Shown here: positions 1-7,866 of the stretch, piece by piece
Numbering within the stretch: position 1 is the stretch's first letter
How the letters are laid out: every line of letters begins with the position of its first letter
Assembly: GCF_001668625.1 (NCBI RefSeq)
Contig: NZ_LZLJ01000062.1
Span: forward strand, 1 to 64,000
Length of the DNA stretch: 64,000 bases
Origin: Mycobacterium sp. 1274756.6
GTDB lineage: Bacteria > Actinomycetota > Actinomycetes > Mycobacteriales > Mycobacteriaceae
Direction of reading: 5' to 3'
Program-made: the position numbers and the translations under genes
The notes under the pieces: model-generated
Database searches by the model: none
The model's input: the letters and a program-made list of their open reading frames with translations, nothing else
Told to the model about the DNA's origin: nothing

Positions 1-223
1 AATCGACCCGAACGTGCATGGCGCTCGGCGTCACGGCCTCGACAGAGCCGATCTCGTAGCCCATCTGGGTGACCGGGTTTCCGACGTAGAGCCCGGTGGC
101 ATCGGACATAGTGGCACAGTGGACGCGCCCCTGGTCTCTACTCGGAAGTGAACATCCCCCGGTCACCCCCGCCGCGATCACGGCCAGCACCACAGCGAGC
201 GAGCGCGAAAACGATGGCGCCAT
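1..223 (-). CDS. MCE-family lipoprotein, N-terminal part (cut by window edge)
   Basis: This is the first 74 codons of a fourth MCE protein; the rest lies beyond position 1. The ATG at 223 overlaps the TGA of the upstream mce gene (TGATG), and a GGGAG ribosome site lies about 9 nt before it. An alternative ATG at 229 is too close to that site. The protein opens with a hydrophobic leader ending in VTGGC, a somewhat imperfect lipobox, so it is probably a lipoprotein. The start of an MCE/MlaD domain follows (ATGLYVGNPVTQ). In canonical mce operons the lipoprotein is the fifth MCE gene (MceE/LprK type); here it follows the third. It would form part of the periplasmic lipid-transfer tunnel of a Mce importer. 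Confidence 0.8.
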   Translation of the reverse strand, partial: MAPSFSRSLAVVLAVIAAGVTGGCSLPSRDQGRVHCATMSDATGLYVGNPVTQMGYEIGSVEAVTPSAMHVRVD

Positions 224-1182
224 CAGCATGCTCTCCCTGCAACTGGGATGCATATATCGGTGGCCAAGAACTCCGGGGGTGCATTCTGCGCGTCGAGGAC
301 CCGTTCGATCTTGTTGCGGACTAGCCGTATTCCACGAACGATCACCCCATCGCGTTCTGCCCAGTAACGGGCCTTCTCCTGCCAGTTGTGAACTCGCTCG
401 AGAAAATCATCACGGTGGTTCTCGTAAAAATAGCCGACCGGCGCCAACGCGTCGAAAACATCTCCTAGCCCCTTCAGCGCGCTACTGAAGCCACCGCCGT
501 AGAGAACCAGCGTCTGCTCGAGGATGGCGGCCTTGCGTACCAGCATTCGCAAGCCCTCTTTGAAGTCCTTCAACGATTCGATGTACTCGTCGGAAAGATT
601 GATGATCGCCGAGACCTGACCCCGCTGCGCCTCGATCGTTGACGCGAGAGCGTTGCCTGCATCGATCACCGCCCTGATGCTGTCGCTGTTCTCTCCTGCT
701 AAGCCGTCCTGCATGTGATCAAGCGTCTGTCTGATCGGGTCCGGGTCGACGTTGTCGGTGATCTTCGTCGCATCAGCGAGCGTTCGCATCAAGTTATACG
801 GCATGGTGACCCGCTCACGAGGGATCGGAAGTGAGCCCAATCGCTGATCACCCAACGAGACGATGTTCACGTAGTAACCCCCTACGACGGTGAGCATCCG
901 GACCTCGACCTGCGAGTGCTCCCCGACGAAGGCGTCGTTTGAAACACTGGCGCGGACGCGCACCTGATCCGGTTCGAGGATCAGGTCCTGAACCTTGCCG
1001 ACGGTGATGCCCGCGATGCGGACCTGGTCACCCGGGCGTACCGACGCAGCGTCGTCGGTGTAGAAGGTGACCAGCGTGCGCCCCGGCGGATTCACATACA
1101 GTGCCGCAGCTACCACGATGATCGCCGCGAGCACACTCAACGCCGCGACACCCCATGTCTTCGGGTTTCGCAACAACTTCAT
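223..1182 (-). CDS. MCE-family protein, third MCE gene (MceC-like)
   Basis: A 319-residue periplasmic subunit of a Mce lipid importer. It has one N-terminal membrane anchor (about residues 8-28) and an MCE/MlaD domain (about 35-110, including PGDQVRIAGITVGKVQ), followed by a long helical region. The ATG at 1182 overlaps the stop of the preceding mce gene by 4 nt (ATGA). A longer reading to 1305 is open but would overlap that gene far more and adds a non-conserved arginine-rich tail, so it was rejected. It is co-directional with yrbEA, yrbEB and two further MCE genes. Hexamers of different MCE proteins are thought to form the transport channel. The substrate of this copy cannot be told from sequence; cholesterol, fatty acids and other lipids are known for relatives. 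Confidence 0.88.
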   Translation of the reverse strand: MKLLRNPKTWGVAALSVLAAIIVVAAALYVNPPGRTLVTFYTDDAASVRPGDQVRIAGITVGKVQDLILEPDQVRVRASVSNDAFVGEHSQVEVRMLTVVGGYYVNIVSLGDQRLGSLPIPRERVTMPYNLMRTLADATKITDNVDPDPIRQTLDHMQDGLAGENSDSIRAVIDAGNALASTIEAQRGQVSAIINLSDEYIESLKDFKEGLRMLVRKAAILEQTLVLYGGGFSSALKGLGDVFDALAPVGYFYENHRDDFLERVHNWQEKARYWAERDGVIVRGIRLVRNKIERVLDAQNAPPEFLATDICIPVAGRAC

Positions 1183-2240
1183 CGATTGCACAGGACGACC
1201 TTCTGACCGTTGACGAAAATATCCATGGGAGCCGGCATTTCGAAACGTCCTTGGGAACACTCCAGCGGTTCGCCGTCGGCGGCAGGCGGCGGCAGACTGT
1301 CCCATGCCACGGGAATCAGTTTGAAGGCATCCAGGTAGTCATCGACGTTGGTGAATGCCCGGTCCAATGCGGCGTCGATATCGTTGGGTAGGTCGGGCGT
1401 GGTCACCGGTGGCGCCTGGAGACGAAACCGGCTCGCACTGCCGAAGATCGCCGGAAATCCAATGTTCGACAGGAGGCGCACGACTGTTTCCGTATAGTCT
1501 GGCCCGTACAGTTCCGACTTCCTGAATTCATCGATCGCCTTCAGCGCGTTATCTAAAGGCCTATTCAGCCAATCCAATATCTGCACCAACTGGGGTGAGT
1601 TGCCGCCCATGATCTTTGCTGCTTCGTTCATGTTGGTCAGCAACGTCGCGACCACCTGCTGGCGGTCGGCGACGAACCGCGTGAGGGTACGGATACTGTC
1701 GAGCAGCGGACCGAGGCCCGAACCGTCGCCCGAGAGGTACGCCACCGCGTTCTCGGTAAAGGTGTTGATCTCATCGGGGCTCAGTGTTGCGATTACCGGT
1801 TGCAGGCCGTTGAAGAGCGGGGTGATATCGAACGACGGTTTCGTCATGGTGGTGGGGATCTGCCGCACTAGTTGGGCTGCGGAATATGTCTCGGCTGGGT
1901 CAACGACATCGATGTAACGCAAGCCGGTAAGCGACTGGTATTTGATTGCCAACGTCGTACTGGCGAGCACCCCGTAACGTTTATCAAGCGTGAACTCGAC
2001 GAGAGCGACGCTCTGCCCGTCACGGCGGTCCAGTTCTACGGATTTGACCTTGCCGACCCGAACGCCTCGAACTCGGACATCAGCATCTGCGTGCAGTCCC
2101 GACGCATCAGTGAAGCTCGCGGTGTAGGAGCTGGTTTCCGCGGCTATTGGTTGTCGAATCGCGTTGGCCACCAGAATGAACAGGATCACCGCCACGACGC
2201 TGCTGAGCGCCAGACGCCACAGGGCTCCGCGCGCGGCCAT
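1179..2240 (-). CDS. MCE-family protein, second MCE gene (MceB-like)
   Basis: A 353-residue MCE subunit with an N-terminal membrane anchor (about residues 9-27, ALSSVVAVILFILVANA) and an MCE/MlaD domain (about 38-115, with DVRVRGVRVGKVKSVEL). A helical region and a C-terminal part with two Cys (ECS and LCNR) follow. The ATG at 2240 overlaps the upstream stop as TGATG, and its own stop overlaps the next ATG, so translation is probably coupled along the operon. MceB proteins usually are about 340-350 residues, which fits. Role: one of six subunits of a periplasmic lipid tunnel working with the YrbE permeases and an MceG-type ATPase, which is not in this window. Confidence 0.88.
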   Translation of the reverse strand: MAARGALWRLALSSVVAVILFILVANAIRQPIAAETSSYTASFTDASGLHADADVRVRGVRVGKVKSVELDRRDGQSVALVEFTLDKRYGVLASTTLAIKYQSLTGLRYIDVVDPAETYSAAQLVRQIPTTMTKPSFDITPLFNGLQPVIATLSPDEINTFTENAVAYLSGDGSGLGPLLDSIRTLTRFVADRQQVVATLLTNMNEAAKIMGGNSPQLVQILDWLNRPLDNALKAIDEFRKSELYGPDYTETVVRLLSNIGFPAIFGSASRFRLQAPPVTTPDLPNDIDAALDRAFTNVDDYLDAFKLIPVAWDSLPPPAADGEPLECSQGRFEMPAPMDIFVNGQKVVLCNR

Positions 2241-3283
2241 CAGGGCCCGCCCATCAACGCCAGCGGGGCAGCTACCCCCGGCACGGCGTCGAGCACGATC
2301 CGCACCTGTAACGCGCGCTGCTCAGGTGTACCGGCGTACAACCTTTCGAAACGCGTTCGCAGCTCCACCAATGACTCGGCAAACCCTTCCGGCCGAAGCA
2401 ACGGCGGCATCACGTCGGTCAAGGCCTTGACCGTATCGGTCACCGGTACCAGGTCACCGAGGTGCTTCGATTCCAGTTTCCCGATGTCATTCAGTACCCC
2501 CTCCGACGCGATCTCCAGGGTCGGGATGTCAACGTTCTGCCATTCATCCTCGGTACGGTCTGCGCTCCACACCCGGTTGAAGTTTTCGTCGTTGTGCAGC
2601 ATGTTGTCCACCGCGCCGATGAGCGCGTCAGCGGCTGACGGGAACGCGACACTCAGGCCGGCCGTATTCGCAAGCAGCCGTGCCGTGCTGACCGTCTGGA
2701 TCCGGGCGACAGCGTGTGCCACCATCATCACGGTTTCGATGAACGGATCCAGAGCATCGGCGTAGCGGGTGGTCTTCTCGATCACCGCGATCAACTGCGG
2801 CGTCAATGCGCCAGTTGAGACCTCGCCGAGTTGCGATAGCAACGCCTGCAGCGTGAAGTTTCCGCGAGGGGCCACACCGATCACTGCTCCATCGCTCAAC
2901 GGCTGCGTGCTGTGACCCTCCACTAGGTTGACCCCGGTTACGCCGAAATAGTTGACCGGTCGGAAGTCGACGGTCAATGCATCGGTTAAACCAGCGGCCG
3001 CGGCCTCATCGAGGTCGATCTCGATTCGTACGTTGGCCGGCCCCGAATTCGATACGGTCGTGACTTCGCCAACCCGGACACCATGGAGGACGACCGCGGT
3101 ACCAGCCGCGACACCCTGGCCGACGTAGGGCGAGTCGATCGTGACCGAGATCGTCCCGGGTGGGCGGCTATTGAACGGATTGATCACCACCAACGTCATC
3201 GCGATGGCGGCACAGAGCGCAACGACGATGCCGATGGCGACCAGCAGTCGGCGCTGAGCTTCCGCCGAACCGTGTATCAACAT
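2240..3283 (-). CDS. MCE-family protein, first MCE gene (MceA-like)
   Basis: A 347-residue MCE subunit directly after the two YrbE permeases, the position of mceA in canonical operons. It shows a single membrane anchor (about residues 12-34, LVAIGIVVALCAAIAMTLVV), then an MCE/MlaD domain (about 42-120, with GTAVVLHGVRVGEVTTV), then a helical C-terminal region. The ATG at 3283 lies 8 nt after the yrbEB stop. An in-frame extension to 3328 would run into yrbEB and is less likely. No strong ribosome site is seen, so reinitiation after yrbEB is probable. The gene is less GC-rich than genes right of 12.6 kb. Confidence 0.87.
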   Translation of the reverse strand: MLIHGSAEAQRRLLVAIGIVVALCAAIAMTLVVINPFNSRPPGTISVTIDSPYVGQGVAAGTAVVLHGVRVGEVTTVSNSGPANVRIEIDLDEAAAAGLTDALTVDFRPVNYFGVTGVNLVEGHSTQPLSDGAVIGVAPRGNFTLQALLSQLGEVSTGALTPQLIAVIEKTTRYADALDPFIETVMMVAHAVARIQTVSTARLLANTAGLSVAFPSAADALIGAVDNMLHNDENFNRVWSADRTEDEWQNVDIPTLEIASEGVLNDIGKLESKHLGDLVPVTDTVKALTDVMPPLLRPEGFAESLVELRTRFERLYAGTPEQRALQVRIVLDAVPGVAAPLALMGGP

Positions 3284-3291
3284 CCGTCTGC

Positions 3292-4158
3292 CTAACCTTT
3301 GAATACGAACTCGGGCTGAATGCCCCACAACATGACAGTCGTTACGAAATCAAGGATCATGATCGCGACCAGGCTGCTACGAACCGCGCGGCCCGATGCT
3401 TGCCCCACTCCAACAGGTCCGCCGGATGCGAAATAGCCGTAGTAGCAGTGGATTATGGTTGCCGCTGCGCAGTATATGGCTACTTTGAGTACCGAGTAGG
3501 CCAGGTCTTGTGCGGTGAGGAATTCAACGAAGTAGTGCTGGTATGTGCCGCCCGGCTGGTTATGAAACACTCTGATCACGATGTCCATCACATAAAACGT
3601 GGACACCAGTGTCACCAGGTAGCCGGGCACCACACAGATCAGTCCACCGATGAGGCGGGTGCCGACGACGAAGGGTATCGGGCGGATACCCATTGCCTCG
3701 ACGGCATCAACTTCTTCGGAGATACGCATTGAACCGATCTCGGCCGTCATGCGGCACCCGGTCTGCGCCGCGAATGCGATACCACCGACGAGCGGACCGA
3801 CCACCCGGACTGCGCCGACTCCCGACACGATGCCCGAGAGCGCACCGAAACCGATGATGTTCAAGACGCTGAAGGCTTCGATCGCTGTCGAGGCGCCGAC
3901 CACGATTCCCAAGATGAGGAGGACGTTGATCACGCCGCCGTCCACAAGGATCGAACCCCGTCCCCAGGCAAGACTGTTCATCTGCTGCAAGGTCTGCTTG
4001 CGGTATTTCCCAACGGTCAGGGGTAACAGCCATAACGTTTGGGCGATAAACATCGCCCAGTGTCCGATTGCGTAGAAGAAGTCGCCAATCGGACGCAGTT
4101 GGAGCAAACGCTGCGCGACACCAACCGCCGGAACCGCACGGGCGGGCGCCGCTGTCAC
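3292..4158 (-). CDS. Mce permease, YrbEB/MlaE-like
   Basis: A 288-residue integral membrane permease of the MlaE/YrbE family, the membrane core of a Mce lipid importer. It has about five to six membrane segments and the conserved cytoplasmic coupling motif EEVDAVEAMGIRPIP, the family EExDAxxxMG element that contacts the ATPase. The GTG at 4158 overlaps the yrbEA stop (GTGA). The frame stays open much further upstream, but that part is the complement of yrbEA in another phase and is not coding. It pairs with the preceding YrbEA as a heterodimer. No ATPase gene is nearby; mycobacteria usually share one MceG between several mce operons. Confidence 0.92.
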   Translation of the reverse strand: MTAAPARAVPAVGVAQRLLQLRPIGDFFYAIGHWAMFIAQTLWLLPLTVGKYRKQTLQQMNSLAWGRGSILVDGGVINVLLILGIVVGASTAIEAFSVLNIIGFGALSGIVSGVGAVRVVGPLVGGIAFAAQTGCRMTAEIGSMRISEEVDAVEAMGIRPIPFVVGTRLIGGLICVVPGYLVTLVSTFYVMDIVIRVFHNQPGGTYQHYFVEFLTAQDLAYSVLKVAIYCAAATIIHCYYGYFASGGPVGVGQASGRAVRSSLVAIMILDFVTTVMLWGIQPEFVFKG

Positions 4159-5018
4159 GCGATTTCCAATGGAAAGAACATGGTTTGCAATTGGGTGATG
4201 GCAAGATTTGCGATGACGATGCCGACGACGTTGAGCACCACCGAGGAGTTCACCGCATCGGCCACGCCACGAGCGCCGCCGGTCGCCTCCATGCCACGCA
4301 AAGACGAGACGATCGCCACGATAACCGCGAATACAACGGTTTTGGCGATAGCGAACCAGATGTCCCCTACCTTGGCGAACGTTCCGAACGACTGCCAAAA
4401 ACTTCCGGCCGACATATCGCTGGCCGAGACAGCCAACATGAACGCAGCGGCAGTGCCGGCGACGATGATGAACACGCACAGTATGGGCGCGATCAACAGC
4501 AACCCCAGGAAACGTGGGACAACGAGCCGTCGAACAGGGTCGACCCCGACTACACGCATCGCATCGAGTTCCTCGCGGATCGCCCGGGCACCGAAGTCCG
4601 AGGCAATCGCTGAGGCGGCAGCACCCCCCATAAGCAGACCCGCGGTGATCGGCGCCCCCTGACGCACGACGCCGACCCCACTCGCCGCGCCTAGCAACGA
4701 GGTGGCCCCCACTTGGTTGACCAGTCCCGACGTCACCACGGTCACCATGGCACCGAAGGGGATAGCCATCAGCAGGCCGGGGATCGCGGTCACCTTGAGC
4801 AACGCCCATGCCTGAGTGAGCGTCTCAGCCACCGGGAGGCGCCTAGCGATTGAGTCGGCGACGGTGTGCCACAAGACCGCCGCCAGCAACATCACGCCGC
4901 GTCCCGACGTCGCAGCGCTGCGTCCCGGGATGGTGCCGGCTTTGGCCACGCCGCCCCTTACAGTGCGCCGCGCTGTTGTGACGGTGGTGGCCATTCGGCC
5001 GTTAATCGTTGCCATCAT
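4155..5018 (-). CDS. Mce permease, YrbEA/MlaE-like
   Basis: The first gene of the mce operon: a MlaE/YrbE permease of about 287 residues with several membrane segments and the coupling motif REELDAMRVVGVDPVRR. The start is uncertain. Tandem ATGs lie at 5018 and 5015, another at 5033, and the frame is open to 5396, but none has a good ribosome site. I chose 5018 because the family's N-terminus is short and basic before the first membrane segment. The stop overlaps the yrbEB GTG by 4 nt. The operon is divergent from the membrane-protein operon starting at 5395, so the control region lies between them. Confidence 0.85.
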   Translation of the reverse strand: MMATINGRMATTVTTARRTVRGGVAKAGTIPGRSAATSGRGVMLLAAVLWHTVADSIARRLPVAETLTQAWALLKVTAIPGLLMAIPFGAMVTVVTSGLVNQVGATSLLGAASGVGVVRQGAPITAGLLMGGAAASAIASDFGARAIREELDAMRVVGVDPVRRLVVPRFLGLLLIAPILCVFIIVAGTAAAFMLAVSASDMSAGSFWQSFGTFAKVGDIWFAIAKTVVFAVIVAIVSSLRGMEATGGARGVADAVNSSVVLNVVGIVIANLAITQLQTMFFPLEIA

Positions 5019-5394
5019 CGGCGGTCGGTGCATCGGTGACCATCGACCAAACCGGCTGAAAAGCGGATCGAATCGCACTCTGCGCCGACGTCGATTGGCA
5101 TCCGCCCCCTCCATAGGTACGTTGACGTTCCGCTGGACGATACGTGGACATCCCTTTTGCGTCAAGGGATCGCAGAATTCGCTTTGCGTCAGCGACATCG
5201 CCACGCCTGGACCGATCCGCACACGGCGTTGAAGTGGCCGCGCCGGACACCGCCCCTTGACCGGACCCGCCGTCGCCCCGTACGTTACTATGAAACTAGA
5301 CCGTACCAGAGGGGTCGGCGGTTCCGACATCCACCGGGCGCACTGCCCGCGGTCCGCGCCGGTGCTATCGCCGAACATCGGAGGGAACACCCCC
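5019..5394. promoter_or_regulatory. Divergent control region between mce operon and membrane-protein operon
   Basis: A gap of about 375 bases separates yrbEA (minus strand) from the plus-strand membrane-protein gene. It contains no supported gene, although both flanking frames stay open through parts of it. The right half carries the element TATGAAAC-N5-CGTACC followed by AGAGGGGTC, shared with the P450 promoter, and an outer inverted pair GTACG/CGTAC around it. A strong ribosome site (GGAGGG, 5380-5385) precedes the plus-strand ATG. No mapped promoter can be assigned from sequence alone. Confidence 0.5.
5289..5318 (+). promoter_or_regulatory. Candidate operator/promoter element shared with the P450 promoter
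   Basis: TATGAAAC (5289-5296), a 5-nt spacer, CGTACC (5302-5307) and AGAGGGGTC (5308-5316) occur here in front of the membrane-protein operon. The same blocks, with the same 5-nt spacer, occur in front of the cytochrome P450 (9788-9820, minus strand). TATGAAAC lies within an imperfect palindrome (GTTACTATGAAAC). Two TetR genes are close by, so this may be a TetR site, but it may instead be a duplicated promoter. Confidence 0.4.
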
Positions 5395-6159
5395 ATGACG
5401 ACCGGCCATCGAATCCAACTCGGAATGCTTGCGGTGGGCGCCGCCGGCGCCGCGCTGTTCGCGGTTGGCCTGCTTATAGCCGGCTTCGTTCCTCCGCCAG
5501 GTCCGATGCTGGACGCCGAGAACGTCGCGGAAATCTACCGTGACCGCGGCGTCACCATCCGTTTAGGGATGTTGCTGGGGATGGTGGGGTGCGCGATGAC
5601 CGGGGCACTGGGAGCCGTGTTGTGCGTACAAATGAAGCGAGTCGAGGGACGCGATTCACCGTTGGCCTACTTGCAGCTGATGTGCGGTCTGGTCGGCAAT
5701 ATGCTCGGGGCTCTGCCTCTGGCGTTCGCTGCGATCGCGGCCTTCCGTATCGATCGCGACCCCGAGCTCTATCTGCTATTCAACGACACCGCATGGCTGC
5801 TCATCATGGGCGTTTTCTTCTTCAACGACATTCAGGTCTTGGCGATCGGCGTATGCGCGTTCCGTGATAGCGAAGAGCGGGTCTTTCCGCGTTGGTACGC
5901 GTGGTTCTCGGTTTGGATCGTGTCCATGACGTTGCCGCTGACGGTGACTTTCTTCATGCACGACAGCGTCTTCGCCTTCGATGGTGCGCTGGGGTTCTGG
6001 TTTGTCGTTGTCTGGATCGTCGTCTGGTTCGAGGTGACCGTGCGGGTGCTTATTGGGAGCATCCGTCGTGACGACCGGGATCACATCCGAGAAGACGCCG
6101 TGTTCACGCCTTCGTTGGCGACCGGCCGATTCCCGCATCGACCCGAGAGACAGCCATGA
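5395..6159 (+). CDS. Six-helix membrane protein of unknown function
   Basis: A 254-residue protein with six clear membrane segments (near residues 9-31, 49-72, 84-108, 117-145, 158-178 and 186-210). It ends in a basic, proline-rich cytoplasmic tail. I recognise no enzymatic motif. The ATG at 5395 has a good ribosome site (GGAGGG, 9 nt upstream). A longer frame reaches back to 5257 but runs over the shared regulatory element. The stop overlaps the next gene's ATG (ATGA), so it is coupled to the COX3-like protein and may be an accessory subunit of the same membrane complex. The operon is divergent from mce. Confidence 0.75.
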   Translation: MTTGHRIQLGMLAVGAAGAALFAVGLLIAGFVPPPGPMLDAENVAEIYRDRGVTIRLGMLLGMVGCAMTGALGAVLCVQMKRVEGRDSPLAYLQLMCGLVGNMLGALPLAFAAIAAFRIDRDPELYLLFNDTAWLLIMGVFFFNDIQVLAIGVCAFRDSEERVFPRWYAWFSVWIVSMTLPLTVTFFMHDSVFAFDGALGFWFVVVWIVVWFEVTVRVLIGSIRRDDRDHIREDAVFTPSLATGRFPHRPERQP

Positions 6160-6773
6160 ATCCTTCGTTAAGCCGTGCGCCGCAGCGCTCAAGACGATCT
6201 CCCGCAATCGGACGAGGCACTCGTCTGTCGCACCTTCCTGGAGAGCCTGGTATGTGGCTCTTCATTTTTGGCGACCTGTGCGTCTTCAGCATCATGTTCG
6301 TGGCTTTCTTGGTGATGCGCGGCCGGCACCACGCCATGTTTGTGGAAGCCGAACATCACCTCGACATCGCCTACGGCGCCGTGATGACGCTGCTTCTTCT
6401 GGCCAGTTCATTGTTCGTCGTCCGCGGCGTGCAGGCGCAGCGTTTATCCAATCGGACGACAGCGCCGTTTGTTATGGCGATCGCCTGCGGCATCGCCTTC
6501 GTGGCGCTGAAGGCGGTCGAATGGGGCAGCCACCTTCGGGCTGGACAGACCTTGGTCACGAATCACTTCTGGAATTTTTATTATGTGCTCACCGGCGTGC
6601 ATTTGGTTCACATCCTTGTGGGGTTGGTGTTCCTCACCTACATGTCGCTAGTCGTCCGAGATCCAGCCAAGGTTCCCCGCCACCTCCCTTACATCGAGGG
6701 GGCGGCCTGCTTTTGGCACATGGTCGATCTGCTCTGGATCATGATTTTCCCGTTGCTCTACCTCTTGAGGTGA
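6156..6773 (+). CDS. Cytochrome c oxidase subunit III-like protein (NorE/COX3 family)
   Basis: A 205-residue protein of the heme-copper oxidase subunit III family, of the short five-helix type that includes NorE and CtaE. Family features seen are GEPGMWLFIFGDLCVF in the first helix, HFWNFYYVLTGVHLVHIL in the fourth and ACFWHMVDLLWIMIFPLL in the last. Its ATG overlaps the upstream stop by 4 nt, and a COX4-like gene follows 7 nt downstream. No subunit I or II is nearby. It may therefore be an accessory subunit for an oxidase or nitric-oxide reductase encoded elsewhere, or may serve the neighbouring P450/lipid functions. The family is certain; the partner is not. Confidence 0.85.
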   Translation: MNPSLSRAPQRSRRSPAIGRGTRLSHLPGEPGMWLFIFGDLCVFSIMFVAFLVMRGRHHAMFVEAEHHLDIAYGAVMTLLLLASSLFVVRGVQAQRLSNRTTAPFVMAIACGIAFVALKAVEWGSHLRAGQTLVTNHFWNFYYVLTGVHLVHILVGLVFLTYMSLVVRDPAKVPRHLPYIEGAACFWHMVDLLWIMIFPLLYLLR

Positions 6774-6780
6774 CCTGCTG

Positions 6781-7056
6781 ATGACCTTGCTTCTGCGTGA
6801 CCGCATCGGGCTTATCTGGCTCTTCTTGGTTGCGGCGACCAGCGTGACTTGGTGGCTCGGCCGTGGACACGGCCCCGAATCGCTTGCGCCGGAGTTCATC
6901 AACGTCACGATTATCGCGGTCGGGGCGGTCAAACTCCGGCTGATCGGACTGCATTTCATGGAACTCCGTTCGGCACCGACGCGTTTTCGCTGGATTTTCG
7001 AGTCGATCGTCGCCGGGCTGTTCGTTCTGCTCGCAGGGCTGGTCATGTTGGACTGA
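6781..7056 (+). CDS. Prokaryotic cytochrome c oxidase subunit IV-like small membrane protein
   Basis: A 91-residue protein with three membrane segments (about residues 9-26, 38-58 and 68-90). It resembles the bacterial COX4 family, which includes NorF. Such proteins normally accompany a COX3/NorE subunit, as here, 7 nt downstream. The conserved family feature KLRLIGLHFMELR (charged loop before a helix) is seen. It ends an operon of three membrane proteins. A weak GACCC/GGGTC hairpin lies between it and the convergent TetR gene, about 29 bases away. Its catalytic role is unknown; relatives help assembly or stability. Confidence 0.8.
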   Translation: MTLLLRDRIGLIWLFLVAATSVTWWLGRGHGPESLAPEFINVTIIAVGAVKLRLIGLHFMELRSAPTRFRWIFESIVAGLFVLLAGLVMLD

Positions 7057-7085
7057 CCAGAGCGACCGACCCATGTCGTTGCGGG

Positions 7086-7751
7086 TCACTTGTTGAAAAT
7101 TCGCTCCACGACCTGGACGATGTCGTCCTCCAACTCACCGAGTTGGTTGTACTTTCCAGCGCCGACATAGGACGCGGTGACCTCAGCGACGGCCCCGACA
7201 GCGGCAAGCGAAGCGCGCTGGCGGACCCGGCGGCTCCGGGTGCCCACCGCCCGGCCGGGCTTCGCCGCGACGCGGTACAACAAGGCGCCCACCTCTTCAT
7301 AGGCCGCTGCGTGCAGCGCCCACCCACGCTCCCCCGTAGCGAGAACTTCAAACAGCAAGCAACGCGCGAATTCGGGTTCGTTTTTGCACAACTCAAGATA
7401 GGATCGGATCACCGCGCGTAACTCACCACCGGGCTCCGCGGTGCGCTCCGCCTCCGTCAGGGTGTTGTGGAGCAAGAATCCGCCATCGAGCGCCGCAGCG
7501 AGGAAACAGTCCTCCTTGCCGTTGAAATAATCGTAGAACTCACGACGTGACACGCGTGCACGTTGGACGATATCGGTCACACTGGTCGCCGCGTAAGTCT
7601 TTTCGGCTACGGCGGCGATCGCGGCGCGGAACAACCGTCGGATCTGCGCATTACGGGCCTCTTCGCGAGGCCGTTTACTGCGGCCGCGCGGCAGACCTGG
7701 ACTATCCGGCGGATGCGCACCCGCAAGGGTTGAACGACTCTGCGCTTCCAC
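7086..7751 (-). CDS. TetR/AcrR-family transcriptional regulator
   Basis: A 221-residue regulator. A basic N-terminal tail (about 30 residues) is followed by a TetR helix-turn-helix domain (about 36-82), with TSVTDIVQRARVSRREFYDYF as the recognition region. A helical ligand-binding domain follows. The start is a GTG at 7751. It is convergent with the COX4-like gene and lies beside the secreted protein/P450 pair. Candidate targets are the shared TATGAAAC-CGTACC elements at 5289 and 9788, but a second TetR gene (9929) is an equally good candidate for them. The ligand is unknown. Confidence 0.88.
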   Translation of the reverse strand: MEAQSRSTLAGAHPPDSPGLPRGRSKRPREEARNAQIRRLFRAAIAAVAEKTYAATSVTDIVQRARVSRREFYDYFNGKEDCFLAAALDGGFLLHNTLTEAERTAEPGGELRAVIRSYLELCKNEPEFARCLLFEVLATGERGWALHAAAYEEVGALLYRVAAKPGRAVGTRSRRVRQRASLAAVGAVAEVTASYVGAGKYNQLGELEDDIVQVVERIFNK

Positions 7752-7866
7752 CTAAGGCACCTTACCGCAGGGCGGACACGGCATTGGCATCCAGTTGGTT
7801 TGCGACACGGCCATTCCCTTCACCAAGCCGTCTCGGCTCGGCTCAGGTTGCAAGGGGTTACTCGGA

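Noticed and set aside
3292..4809. A 505-codon open frame on the minus strand as one large permease
   Set aside because: The upstream 200 codons are the wrong phase of yrbEA, rich in Arg and Gly, and the YrbEB-like part begins only at the GTG overlapping the yrbEA stop.
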